Assembly: GCA_028714255.1 (NCBI GenBank)
Contig: JAQTMR010000004.1
Coordinates: forward strand, 1-64,000
Direction of reading: 5' to 3'
From: Phycisphaerae bacterium
GTDB taxonomy: Bacteria > Planctomycetota > Phycisphaerae > Sedimentisphaerales > Anaerobacaceae
Length of the DNA: 64,000 bases
Shown here: piece by piece, positions 1-8,002 of the stretch
Layout: the number at the start of each line of letters is the position of its first letter
How positions within the stretch are numbered: position 1 is the first letter of the stretch
The notes under the pieces: generated by a model
Told to the model about the DNA's origin: nothing
Seen by the model: only the letters and a program-made list of their open reading frames with translations
Databases searched by the model: none
Program-made: the position numbers and the translations under genes

Positions 1-524
1 AAAAGGGGATTAGGGCGAAAGACATAGTTGTTGGAATTGCCGCCTGCGGCATGACACCTTATGTTCGAGGCGCATTAAAACAAGCATCAAAAATAAAAGC
101 AGGCACAATCTTTATTACCTGTTCGGGGACAACAGCAAAAGGCTCGGCTGCTCAAATAGTCATAAATCCGGTCCTCGGCCCGGAAATTATCACCGGCTCG
201 ACGCGAATGAAAGCAGGGACGGCGACGAAACTTGTCCTCAATACACTTACAACTACCGCCATGATTAAAATGGGCAAGGTCTATGGGAATCTGATGGTTG
301 ACCTCAACGCGACAAACGAAAAACTGCGGGACAGGTCCGTAAGGATTATTATACAATTGACCGGCCTTTCACGAATAAAAGCAGAGAAATTACTGAAGCT
401 GGCAAAGGGAAAGGTCAAGACCGCGATTGTAATGCACTTTCGCAAAGCCGATTTCCGTCAGGCCATTGCCATCCTTGAAGAAAACGGGCAATCGTTGAGA
501 AACGCTATCAGGAAAGTTAAATGA
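1..524 (+). CDS. murQ: N-acetylmuramic acid 6-phosphate etherase, C-terminal part (cut by window edge)
   Basis: The reading frame is already open at base 3, so the gene begins upstream; about 173 codons are visible of a family that is normally near 300. MurQ cleaves the lactyl ether of MurNAc-6-phosphate to GlcNAc-6-phosphate and D-lactate in cytoplasmic peptidoglycan recycling. The visible part carries the SIS-family sugar-phosphate stretch with the motif GPEIITGSTRMKAGTATK, followed by the family's NLMVDLNATNEKL segment and the C-terminal helical domain. The stop overlaps the start of the next gene (ATGA), which implies co-transcription with the symporter. Identity is clear; the catalytic N-terminal half cannot be checked here. 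Confidence 0.93.
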   Translation, partial: KGIRAKDIVVGIAACGMTPYVRGALKQASKIKAGTIFITCSGTTAKGSAAQIVINPVLGPEIITGSTRMKAGTATKLVLNTLTTTAMIKMGKVYGNLMVDLNATNEKLRDRSVRIIIQLTGLSRIKAEKLLKLAKGKVKTAIVMHFRKADFRQAIAILEENGQSLRNAIRKVK

Positions 525-2008
525 TTCAATTGAGTCTGCCGCAAAATATCATAGCAGCTATCGGTCAAACGGATTTAATCATAGTCGGCTCGGCAATTCT
601 GCTTCTTTTTGTTATTTCCTACGTCTTCGGGCGTGAAGAAAAAGATATAAACGACTTTTTCCTCGGCAGCAGAAAAATTCCTTCGATTATTGCATGTTTG
701 TCTTTTGTAGCGACCGAGGTAAGCGCGCTTACAATCATTGGCGTGCCGGCAATCGCCTTTAGTGAAAACTGGGAGTATCTGCAGTTTTTTATCGGCTCGG
801 CTGCCGCACGAATCGTGGTGGCGTTTCTGTTCATACCTGTGTTTTACAAATATAATTGCACGAGCATATACGAATTCCTAAGGCATCGCTTCGGCCCCGA
901 AACACAGTACGCAGGCTCGATTTTCTTTTTCATCACGAGGCTGATATCATCGAGCGTTCGGCTATACGCCGCCTGTATGGGGGTTGGAATCATTATGGGC
1001 TGGGGCCTGGCACAAACGATTTTGGCCTTTACGTTAGTAGGTATCATCTTCATCGCATTCGGGGGCATAAAAGCGGTGGTTTGGGCAGGCGCCTATCAGG
1101 CGATAGTCTTCTTCGCAGCGGGTGTCGCATTACTAACTTATCTTTCGCTGCACATAAACGGCGGATTGTCCGCAGCGTGGCAGACCGCAAGCGAAGCGGG
1201 ACGACTTAGTATTTTTAATTTCGAATTCGACCTTAACAATCCAACAACATTTTGGGCCGGCAGCATCAATGCGTTTTTCATCGGCCTGGCTGTTTTTGGA
1301 ACCGACCAGGAAATGATGCAGCGACTGCTTACGGTCAGGACCAGAAAAACGAGCCAAAAAACGATTTTTATGACTATACTGGCGGCGTTTCCGATTCTTT
1401 GCATATATTTGGGAATCGGTACTCTGCTCTACGTGTTCTACCAGCAGAATCCCGGCATCATTCAGCCGGGCAAAGCCAAAGAGGTTATTTCGCACTTTGT
1501 GTCAAACTCTCTGCCGGCCGGTTTGAAAGGACTGATGCTCTCGGCAATCATATTAGCCAGTATTGACTCGCCATTGAGCGCACTTGCTTCGTCTTTTGTA
1601 ACGGATATTTATCGCCCGCTTATCAAAAAAGCCGGGACAGAAAAACACTATTTAATTATCTCGAGGATAGGAGTTGCAGCTTTCGGCATTATCCTCGGAA
1701 GTATCGCCTTTGCATGCGATTCGGTGGAAAATATACTGTGGTTCGCGTTCGAGATTTTTTCTCTGACAGGGGGCGCAACGCTTGGCGTTTTCATATTCGG
1801 CGTGTTAACAAAGCGAAAAACTAACTTCGGCAATGTAATCGCAATGATTGCCAGCACTTCATCTATGACAATACTTTTGCTATTGTCCCATAAAGGATAT
1901 ATTAAATTAGCATGGAGCTGGCTGATAGTCGTCGGCACGATAATGACCTTTACGCTAAGCTACCTGTTCAGCTGCATTCCGGCAGGCCAAATAAAAAATA
2001 AATCGTGA
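521..2008 (+). CDS. sodium:solute symporter (SSS family)
   Basis: A 495-residue polytopic inner-membrane protein with about 13 hydrophobic segments, the normal size for the SSS family. Family features seen are the early SFVATEVSALTIIGVPA segment (TM2), the charged FGTDQEMMQRLLTVR loop, and the LSAIILASIDSPLSALAS helix, which corresponds to the sodium-site helix (TM8). It starts inside the murQ stop codon, so the two are translationally coupled. SSS carriers beside murQ often import amino-sugars or sialic-acid-like compounds, so a muropeptide sugar is a reasonable substrate, but this is inferred from position only. A specific substrate cannot be read from the sequence. Confidence 0.9.
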   Translation: MIQLSLPQNIIAAIGQTDLIIVGSAILLLFVISYVFGREEKDINDFFLGSRKIPSIIACLSFVATEVSALTIIGVPAIAFSENWEYLQFFIGSAAARIVVAFLFIPVFYKYNCTSIYEFLRHRFGPETQYAGSIFFFITRLISSSVRLYAACMGVGIIMGWGLAQTILAFTLVGIIFIAFGGIKAVVWAGAYQAIVFFAAGVALLTYLSLHINGGLSAAWQTASEAGRLSIFNFEFDLNNPTTFWAGSINAFFIGLAVFGTDQEMMQRLLTVRTRKTSQKTIFMTILAAFPILCIYLGIGTLLYVFYQQNPGIIQPGKAKEVISHFVSNSLPAGLKGLMLSAIILASIDSPLSALASSFVTDIYRPLIKKAGTEKHYLIISRIGVAAFGIILGSIAFACDSVENILWFAFEIFSLTGGATLGVFIFGVLTKRKTNFGNVIAMIASTSSMTILLLLSHKGYIKLAWSWLIVVGTIMTFTLSYLFSCIPAGQIKNKS

Positions 2009-2063
2009 ATTTTACAGCGATGTTTAGTATATTACTCCAAATCTTAATTTAAGGAGAAATATT

Positions 2064-3110
2064 ATGTTCAGAGCAAGAAATACGCTGTTAATTGTCGTGG
2101 CTGGAATATCTTTGTTAATTGCTTCAAGCTGTGCCATGGGTGAAAAAGCGGATGCGAAAAAGAAGCCCGTAGATGCGTTCGAGCAGAATAAGCATCTCGG
2201 CAGAGGGATAAATCTCGGCAACGCGCTCGACGCACCGAAAGAAGGCGAATGGGGCGTAACGCTTAAAGAGGAATACTTCAAGATTATAAAAGACGCAGGG
2301 TTCGATTCCGTGCGCATTCCTATCCGCTGGTCCAACCACGCATTAAAGGAAGCGCCTTACACTATCGACCCGAACTTCATCAAAAGAGTTGACTGGGCGA
2401 TTGACAATGCTACTAAAAACGGCCTTTATGTAATGCTCAATATTCATCACTATATCGAGCTGATGGAAAAGCCCAAAGATAATACCGACCGTTTCCTCGC
2501 CCTTTGGCAGCAGATAGCGGAGCACTATAAGGATTCTCCCGATTCGGTCATGTTCGAGCTTTTGAACGAGCCGAGCAATCAACTGTCCCCGCAGTTATGG
2601 AACGAACTGCTCGCCAAAGGATTAGCGGTTGTCCGCAAATCAAACCCGGGCAGAACTGTCGTTATAGGCTCTGCCGAGAGCAATATTATTAATTTACTCC
2701 AAAAAATTCAAATACCAGAAGATGACCGAAATATTATTGTTACTGTTCATTACTATACGCCGCTGCGATTCACACATCAGGGCGCTGAATGGATAGGCGC
2801 AGAAAAGACAAAGGGCTGGCTCGGCACAAAATGGACGGGAGAGGAGAAGGAAACACAGGAAGTTATTAAATATTTCGATAGGGCCGCCGATTGGTCGAAA
2901 GAGAATAACAGGCCCATAAACCTCGGTGAATTCGGCGCTTACGAAAAGGCTGACATGGACAGCCGAGCGCTCTACACGGCTTTTCTCGCGAAATCGGCAA
3001 TAGAGCGAGGCTTTAGTTTTGATTATTGGGAGTTCTGTTCGAGCTTCGGAGCCTACGACCCGAAAAAGAATGCCTGGCGAGAGCCGTTACTAAAGGCCCT
3101 TATTCCGTAA
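2064..3110 (+). CDS. GH5 family glycoside hydrolase (endoglucanase-like), probable lipoprotein
   Basis: A 348-residue secreted hydrolase. The N-terminus is a signal sequence with a hydrophobic core (residues 8-20) and a possible lipobox ending at Cys23 (ASSC), so it may be lipid-anchored. The mature part is a GH5 TIM barrel: RGINLGNAL near residue 48, the SVRIPIRWS strand, LNIHHY near 125, the acid/base Glu169 in ELLNEP, HYY near 229, and nucleophile Glu289 in NLGEFGA. These are the standard retaining-glycosidase residues, and all are intact. The start is preceded by AAGGAG at 7-8 bases. It likely hydrolyses beta-1,4-glucans or a related plant or algal polymer. Its 55-base distance from the symporter allows read-through, but it may have its own promoter. 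Confidence 0.9.
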   Translation: MFRARNTLLIVVAGISLLIASSCAMGEKADAKKKPVDAFEQNKHLGRGINLGNALDAPKEGEWGVTLKEEYFKIIKDAGFDSVRIPIRWSNHALKEAPYTIDPNFIKRVDWAIDNATKNGLYVMLNIHHYIELMEKPKDNTDRFLALWQQIAEHYKDSPDSVMFELLNEPSNQLSPQLWNELLAKGLAVVRKSNPGRTVVIGSAESNIINLLQKIQIPEDDRNIIVTVHYYTPLRFTHQGAEWIGAEKTKGWLGTKWTGEEKETQEVIKYFDRAADWSKENNRPINLGEFGAYEKADMDSRALYTAFLAKSAIERGFSFDYWEFCSSFGAYDPKKNAWREPLLKALIP

Positions 3111-3786
3111 ATTGTCTTTTGGTAAAATGGCGAAAATGAGTAAGTTGGGATAGCACCATTTGCGCAAGTTCGCGCTGCGAAACGTGCGCAAACTTACGGA
3201 AACTTACAATAATTTACCAAAACTTGCAGGAAATTTACCAAAACTGATACCAAACTTACACCAATTTTGCCCCCCCCTGCGCATTTGATTGATTTTGTTT
3301 GTTAGCCACGAAGTCACTAAGACACAAAGGAAAAAATGAGTAAAGATTGCCTAAGTTAACGGGATTTTTTTAGCCATAAAGACTCTAAGGAAAATTAACC
3401 ATGAATGAACACGAATTGGCACGAATTTTTTAGACGCAGATTGCGCGGATTACGCAGCAAAGTTTAGCCACAGAGAACACAGAGTTCACAGAGAATTTTT
3501 AGACGAAAAAGTAAAGGTAGAAAGGGGGATTTTTTATTTAGCCGCAGGGAACACGGAGAACGCAGAGAGGATGGAAAATCAAAAGTATATTAGTATGTGC
3601 GTATATACTAATATAGTGATTTATGAATTATGGTTTTTTTAGTGAAGGTTTTTATAATGTAGTTTTTTTAAATCAGGGGTTTGGGGAAGAGATTTTTTTG
3701 ATGGCGATTTTTGAGAGAGAAAATTTCCAGCTTGTGTTCGGGGGGAATTGAGAATAAATAAGAACCACGGCGGATGAGGATGTGTT
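3111..3786. repeat. gene-free interval with dispersed repeats (AGCCACAGAG family and others)
   Basis: No gene is supported in these 676 bases. The first 150 hold a loosely periodic tract of AAACTTAC / TTTACCAAAAC words (about 3165-3265). From 3302 to 3570 come several copies of the dispersed AGCCACAGAG-type repeat in plus orientation: TTAGCCACGAAGTCACTAAG at 3302, TTAGCCATAAAGACTCTAAG at 3370, the related CACGAATTGGCACGAATTTT segment near 3410, GATTGCGCGGATTACGCAGC near 3438, TTTAGCCACAGAGAACACAG at 3462 and TTAGCCGCAGGGAACACGG at 3538. The remaining AT-rich bases to 3786 show nothing recognisable. Confidence 0.75.
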
Positions 3787-4407
3787 CTACTCGTACTTGG
3801 CATTTTCATATTTGAAGACCTTTTCAGGGACGGAATAATAAACAGTAACAGAAGTTTTATACGCATCGGCTTCTTCGCCTAACATCCCAGAATATGTTAA
3901 CTCTGTAACAAGCTTAAAAGTATTTTTCTCATCCATTGCGGCAGAGTAAGTGTCCTCCTGCAAAAAAACATGAGCCTTTGATGTACCTCCCTTGACAATT
4001 GCCGCCTCATTAATTGGGATATTACAAACAACCTTTCCATTTAAGAACACTTGATGAAATCCTTTAAGTCGGTTAGCAGGGATTTCAGAAAGATTCTCAA
4101 TGTCCATTTTTACACTATAAGGGTATAATTGTTTCTCTGTGCTTATAGCTTCTCCTGCGAAAGTATAGTTTTTTATAGCAACGTAAGGTCTATTCCGTAG
4201 TTCAAATTCTTTCTTCTGTAGTTCAAGTGCCTCGTGGTTCATCTGGAGAGACTCTTCTGTTTGATTTAGAGACCTACGGGTCAGATTTTGTGCTTCATAA
4301 CTCTGAAAAAGGCTAATACACATGATTATTGCAACAATTGCCATGACAGATGCTGATTTTTTATCAAACCAACTAAGCACATTTAGAAACTTTTCTTTCA
4401 TAGACAT
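3787..4407 (-). CDS. hypothetical membrane-anchored protein with coiled coil
   Basis: I do not recognise this 206-residue protein. It has a short positively charged cytoplasmic start, one membrane helix at about residues 18-36 (VMAIVAIIMCISLFQ), a coiled-coil stretch of about 35 residues rich in Leu, Gln and Glu, then a probably beta-rich soluble domain beginning near FELRNRPYVAIKNYTFAG. This layout is common for small periplasmic-domain proteins of unknown function. A second Met two codons downstream of the start is equally possible. The gene stands alone on the minus strand and is bordered on both sides by AGCCACAGAG-type repeats in opposite orientations, suggesting that it is accessory and was acquired. 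Confidence 0.6.
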   Translation of the reverse strand: MSMKEKFLNVLSWFDKKSASVMAIVAIIMCISLFQSYEAQNLTRRSLNQTEESLQMNHEALELQKKEFELRNRPYVAIKNYTFAGEAISTEKQLYPYSVKMDIENLSEIPANRLKGFHQVFLNGKVVCNIPINEAAIVKGGTSKAHVFLQEDTYSAAMDEKNTFKLVTELTYSGMLGEEADAYKTSVTVYYSVPEKVFKYENAKYE

Positions 4408-4431
4408 TTTACTTTACGACTATTATTTAAT

Positions 4432-4457
4432 TCTTCTCTGTACCCTCTGTGGCTAAA
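4432..4457 (-). repeat. AGCCACAGAG-family repeat, minus orientation
   Basis: Reads TTTAGCCACAGAGGGTACAG on the minus strand. It is the inverted counterpart of the copies at 3302-3570, so the membrane-protein gene between them lies inside an inverted pair. Confidence 0.7.
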
Positions 4458-4569
4458 CAAAGGATTTTATTTTCTGTTTACAAATTTTATCTGTCAATTC
4501 CTGTAAAACCTTCACCTGCTCGGCGAGATGATAGAGTTGTTTTGGCAGATGTGAAAGGGACTTTTTCAT
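4453..4569 (-). pseudogene. possible 38-codon gene remnant (N-terminus of an unknown protein)
   Basis: A short minus-strand frame starting MKKSLSHLPKQLYHL and ending at a TAG that belongs to the neighbouring AGCCACAGAG repeat. The opening MKKSLSHLPK resembles the start of HEPN/nucleotidyltransferase-type proteins, but 38 codons are too few to decide. There is no good Shine-Dalgarno sequence. It could be the stump of a gene truncated by repeat insertion, or chance. Confidence 0.2.
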
Positions 4570-4610
4570 ACAGCGGTATTATTATCGATTACGGGTATGG
4601 AGTAAAGAGA

Positions 4611-4735
4611 AAACCCCCTAACTATAAAAGATGGGGGGCTAAATAATAAATAACCCCCAACATAAAGTTGGGGGCTAACCGAATAACTGGAGGACGCAAC
4701 GGCAAGGTAACCCCACGTGAAACGTGGGGTTAAAT
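4611..4735. repeat. three consecutive AACCCC...GGGGCTAA hairpin elements
   Basis: Three palindromic units in a row: 4611-4643 (CCCCCTA / ATGGGGGG arms), 4651-4679 (AACCCCCAAC / GTTGGGGGCTAA) and 4707-4735 (TAACCCCACGT / ACGTGGGGTTA). Each starts with AACCCC and ends GGGGCTAA or GGGGTTAA, with variable inner sequence. They belong to a family also seen at 5109, 14691, 39101, 49609, 49722 and 49746. Confidence 0.75.
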
Positions 4736-5098
4736 ACGCCGATGGAGGTTATCGAGGCAGGTTTGGGTGTTTCTTTTCAAAAGTTCGAGGCCGAGGCGCA
4801 GAAAAGGCGAATCGGCAAATTCAATCTCAAAATCGTCTTCTGTCATATCCAAAATCCTGCGGAGATTAAGGCTGGCCCTATCAGGGAAAAACCTGAAATC
4901 TTTATTTTTACATACGGGGGCATCAGCGTTATAGGGACATGCGAGGACACATTCATCACAGCCAAAGAGATGAGTTCCGATTTTGGCAGTCAAGTCGGCT
5001 GGGAAATCGCCTTTATATTCTATTGTCAAATAGCTGATGCACTTATTGGCATCAAATTGGCCATCGGGCCTAATCGCCCCTGTCGGGCAGGCAGCAAA
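4730..5098 (-). pseudogene. queG: 3' fragment of epoxyqueuosine reductase (duplicate of queG end)
   Basis: About 345 bases closely match the C-terminal part of the intact queG at 8644-9585, at roughly 88 percent nucleotide identity by eye. The translation keeps AACPTGAIRPDGQFDANKC, the second iron-sulfur motif GCDECVLACPYNADAP and the end region DMTEDDFEIEFADSPFLRLG, with no stop codon inside. The cobalamin-binding domain and the first cysteines of the first cluster are missing, so it cannot be a working reductase. Upstream the frame runs into an unrelated hairpin rather than a start region. AACCCC-type hairpins border both ends. Substitutions are spread over the whole segment, so it is either an aged duplication or a piece brought from a related strain. 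Confidence 0.85.
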
Positions 5099-5108
5099 TT
5101 CATCATAG

Positions 5109-5167
5109 CAAACCCCTGCCGGGAGCGGCAGGGGTAAACCAACCCCACGTTTCACGTGTTGTTAAAT
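5109..5167. repeat. two AACCCC hairpin elements at the other end of the queG fragment
   Basis: The unit at 5109-5140 has arms CCCCTGCC / GGCAGGGG. The unit at 5141-5167 (AACCCCACGTTTCACGTG, then TTGTTAAATAC) is a decayed inverted version of the unit at 4707-4735, which also ends in TTAAATAC. The queG fragment is therefore enclosed by related elements. Confidence 0.65.
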
Positions 5168-5212
5168 ACAGAGAAGATTTGGGCGGACACACAGGTCCGC
5201 CCCTACGTTTCT

Positions 5213-5252
5213 GGATTCCCGTTCCCTTGGGGATAAATTTCACGGGAATGAC
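5213..5252 (+). repeat. GGATTCC...GGAATGACA palindrome
   Basis: Stem ATTCCCGT / ACGGGAAT with a CCCTTGGGG inner part. The same long architecture occurs at 53620-53660; shorter versions occur at 14590, 15923, 21585, 40383 and 49680. All seven copies read in the same direction on the plus strand. Confidence 0.75.
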
Positions 5253-5323
5253 AAAAGCAATCCTGGTGCGGATAATGATGGCGATTATTGTTGTATTGAT
5301 TTGTTTGGGGAAAGGGATTAGAA

Positions 5324-5352
5324 TTGACAGTGAAATGGTTTATAGGATTAAT
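5324..5352 (+). promoter_or_regulatory. candidate sigma-70 promoter for the mla operon
   Basis: A perfect -35 box TTGACA (5324-5329), a 17-base spacer and ATTAAT at 5347-5352 as a four-of-six -10 box. It ends 23 bases before the mlaE start, giving a short leader. Confidence 0.5.
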
Positions 5353-5375
5353 CAGGCTAAAAGGGGTTTGTTTAA

Positions 5376-6509
5376 GTGAGTATGCCGACGGAAAAACTTG
5401 TCTTTGATTATTCAAAACCAAAAACACTTCTTATTAAACTAAGCGGAGACTGGCAGATTTCAGCAGGTCTTCTTTCGACAGATGAAGTCACCTCGCAACT
5501 CGATAGCCATCCGGATGTCGCAGAAATTAATATTAGTGTTTCAAAAGAGTTAAAGTGGGACAGCGGACTCATTTCTTTCCTGCTTAAGCTGATTAGGGAG
5601 TGTGAGGACAAGGATATTCATGTCGCTCGCGAAGGGCTGCCGGAGAAATCGCAGAAATTGCTCTCGCTTGCTTTAAAGGGACATGAAAAAGATATTTCGC
5701 CTCAAAAGGCGAGGGAGTCATTTCTTGAAAAATTCGGCGGGAGAGTTTTACAAATTATCGAAAGCCTGCGTTCATGGCTTAATTTCCTGGGGGATGTCAC
5801 TGTTTCTCTCGGCAGGGTGATTACAGGTAAATCATATTTTCGCTGGAATGATTTTATGTTACTCGTGCAGAGATGCGGGGTCGATGCTTTCCTGCTTGTT
5901 TCTTTGATAAGTTTATTGGTGGGCATGATTCTTGCTTTTGTCGGGTCGATACAGCTTAAAGTATTCGGGGCCCAAATATTTATCTCCGATATGGTCGGAA
6001 TCGCCATGGTGCGCGTATTGTCCGCGGTGATGACGGGAATTATCGTGTCCGGCCGAATCGGGGCGTCTTTTGCGGCGGAGCTGGGGATGATGCAGGCAAA
6101 CGAGGAAATCGATGCGCTTAAAACGTTAGGTGTTTCTCCTATTGAGTTTTTGGTCGTGCCGCGCATTCTGGCACTGGTAATTATGATGCCTATCCTAACC
6201 ATATACGCGGACCTTATGGGCATATTAGGCGGTTTTATTATCAGCGCGGGGATGCTTAATCTTAATCCGATAGAATATCTGAATCATACCCAGCATGCAG
6301 TAAAACTCGGCTATGTGTGGGTGGGTCTTATTCACAGTTTTGTTTTCGGCGTGATTGTCGCAGTAGCCGGTTGTCTGCGCGGTATCGAGTGCGAAAGAAG
6401 CGCGGCCGGCGTGGGAAAGGCGACCACCTCAGCGGTGGTTACCGGGATAACCGGCATTGTAATTGCAACTGCAATTATCACGTATATTTGTCAGTATTTG
6501 GGTGTATAA
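5376..6509 (+). CDS. mlaE: MlaE-family ABC permease with N-terminal STAS (MlaB-like) domain
   Basis: A 377-residue inner-membrane permease of the Mla/Ttg2 phospholipid transporter. Residues about 12-100 form a STAS-like domain (LLIKLSGDWQISAG; helix after WDSGLISFLLKLI) equivalent to the separate protein MlaB in proteobacteria, so MlaB and MlaE are fused here. From about residue 130 onward comes the MlaE domain with five to six membrane segments and the conserved region GRIGASFAAELGMMQANEEIDALKTLGVSP, the coupling segment that contacts the ATPase. The start is GTG 5376, or ATG 5382 two codons later; AAGGGG lies at 5360-5365 and suits the GTG better. It leads the four-gene operon mlaE-mlaF-mlaD-pqiC. 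Confidence 0.93.
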   Translation: MSMPTEKLVFDYSKPKTLLIKLSGDWQISAGLLSTDEVTSQLDSHPDVAEINISVSKELKWDSGLISFLLKLIRECEDKDIHVAREGLPEKSQKLLSLALKGHEKDISPQKARESFLEKFGGRVLQIIESLRSWLNFLGDVTVSLGRVITGKSYFRWNDFMLLVQRCGVDAFLLVSLISLLVGMILAFVGSIQLKVFGAQIFISDMVGIAMVRVLSAVMTGIIVSGRIGASFAAELGMMQANEEIDALKTLGVSPIEFLVVPRILALVIMMPILTIYADLMGILGGFIISAGMLNLNPIEYLNHTQHAVKLGYVWVGLIHSFVFGVIVAVAGCLRGIECERSAAGVGKATTSAVVTGITGIVIATAIITYICQYLGV

Positions 6510-6512
6510 CTT

Positions 6513-7280
6513 ATGGGTTCAACAATGCCGGCGGTTATTGAAGTGCGAGAGCTTGATTTGGGGTATGACGATTACGCTGTGATGCGTAACCTTAACTTCA
6601 ACGTGAATAAAGGTGATATCTTTATTATTATGGGGGTAAGCGGGTGCGGCAAGAGCACTTTGCTTAAGAGTATGATAGGCCTCAAGGCGCCGACCAAGGG
6701 TAAGGTTTTATACTACGGCAAGAGCTTTTGGGATGAAGATGAAACGGGGCAAAAAAGTATTATGCGGCGTTTCGGCGTTCTTTATCAAAGCGGAGCGTTA
6801 TGGAGCTCTTTGACAATAGGTGAGAATGTCGCTCTTCCTTTGCAGTTGTACACAAAGTTATCCGGCCCACAGATACAGGAATTGGTAGCGTTAAAACTTT
6901 CGCTGGTGGGGCTGGAAGGATATGAGGACTTTTTACCTTCGGGACTAAGCGGGGGGATGCGTAAAAGAGCCAGCCTTGCGCGGGCAATCGCGCTTGACCC
7001 GGATATTATTTTTTTTGACGAACTGTCGTCCGGTCTTGACCCGGTAAACGCGAGAAAACTTGATGATTTGATTCTTGAGCTAAGAGATTGTTTAGGCGCT
7101 ACGGTAGTTGTTGTTACGCACGAACTCGCCAGTATTTTTGCTGTTGGGAATAATTCAGTGTTTCTCGATATGGACAGCAAGGCTATGATTGCTACAGGTG
7201 ACCCTAATATTTTGCTGGCTGATTCCAAGGATATCCGGGTTATCCAGTTTTTAACGAGAGCCAAAACGCAAGGAGCTTAA
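6513..7280 (+). CDS. mlaF: MlaF-like ABC transporter ATPase
   Basis: A 255-residue cytoplasmic ATPase that powers lipid movement by the MlaE permease. All ABC motifs are present: Walker A GVSGCGKST near residue 42, Q-loop LYQSGALWSSL (the family's typical form), signature LSGGMRKRASLARAIA, Walker B IIFFDELSSGLDP and the switch His in VTHELASIF. The FDELSSGLDP and GGMRKR variants are typical for Mla/Mkl-type ATPases. The gene starts 3 bases after the mlaE stop, so translation is likely coupled. A second in-frame Met at codon 5 is an alternative start. Confidence 0.94.
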   Translation: MGSTMPAVIEVRELDLGYDDYAVMRNLNFNVNKGDIFIIMGVSGCGKSTLLKSMIGLKAPTKGKVLYYGKSFWDEDETGQKSIMRRFGVLYQSGALWSSLTIGENVALPLQLYTKLSGPQIQELVALKLSLVGLEGYEDFLPSGLSGGMRKRASLARAIALDPDIIFFDELSSGLDPVNARKLDDLILELRDCLGATVVVVTHELASIFAVGNNSVFLDMDSKAMIATGDPNILLADSKDIRVIQFLTRAKTQGA

Positions 7281-7284
7281 AACT

Positions 7285-8001
7285 ATGAGCAGAAAAGCGA
7301 ACAAAACAATGATTGGTTTATTTGTAATAGCGGCCCTGGTATTGCTGATAATAGGAATAGTGGTTTTGGGTTCGGGGACACTTTTCAAACAGACAAATAA
7401 ATTCGTTTTGTACTTCGATGGTTCCGTTAAAGGCCTTTCCATAGGAGCCCCGGTTACATTTCGCGGGGTCAATATCGGTGCCGTAAGGAACATCAGCCTA
7501 ATATATGACTCAAAGGCAGGGACTATTATGCTTCCCGTGATTGTCGAGATCGAACAGGGTCGCGTTGAGGGCGCCCCCAGTTTTGGGGAATTGGGCGGAG
7601 ATGAGAAGCTGATCGAGCTTGGCCTGCGTGGGAAACTCGAAATACAGAGTTTTTTGACCGGCCAGCTTATGGTTTCATTTGATTTTTATCCGGATAAACC
7701 AGCCCAACTTCGTGGAATTATGAATCAGTACCCGGAGTTGCCGACGCTTCCGACCTCTCCGGATATTTTTGAGCTTATGAATGAAATCCCGATTAAAGAA
7801 ATTGCGAAGAATATAGAATCCACCACCAAAGAGATTAACAGATTGGTAAATTCAAGCGATTTACAGAGAAGCATTTACGAGCTGCGGGACACGCTCCATG
7901 AGACGAAACAGACAATGCGGTCATTGCGTTTACTTACCGAATATCTTGAGCAGCATCCGGAGGCGATTTTAAAAGGAAAACCAGTTACTGAAGGAGAATA
8001 A
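7285..8001 (+). CDS. mlaD: MlaD/MCE domain protein
   Basis: A 238-residue protein with one N-terminal membrane helix (about residues 9-31) and a single MCE domain (about 38-115, VYFDGSVKGLSIGAPVTFRG-like region). It probably forms a ring in the periplasm that passes lipid between the MlaE permease and the outer membrane. About 90 residues after the MCE domain are predicted helical (ESTTKEINRLVNSSDLQRSI), longer than in E. coli MlaD and closer to proteins whose helices build a tube. It starts 4 bases after mlaF. No mlaC or mlaA gene is found in this cluster. Confidence 0.9.
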   Translation: MSRKANKTMIGLFVIAALVLLIIGIVVLGSGTLFKQTNKFVLYFDGSVKGLSIGAPVTFRGVNIGAVRNISLIYDSKAGTIMLPVIVEIEQGRVEGAPSFGELGGDEKLIELGLRGKLEIQSFLTGQLMVSFDFYPDKPAQLRGIMNQYPELPTLPTSPDIFELMNEIPIKEIAKNIESTTKEINRLVNSSDLQRSIYELRDTLHETKQTMRSLRLLTEYLEQHPEAILKGKPVTEGE

Positions 8002-8002
8002 A

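Noticed and set aside
4449-4646. 65-codon plus-strand frame starting MAKQRILFSVYKF
   Set aside because: Begins inside an AGCCACAGAG repeat and runs into a hairpin element; no family match.
5179-5379. 66-codon plus-strand frame before mlaE
   Set aside because: Made of a dispersed palindrome and promoter-like DNA; no domain.
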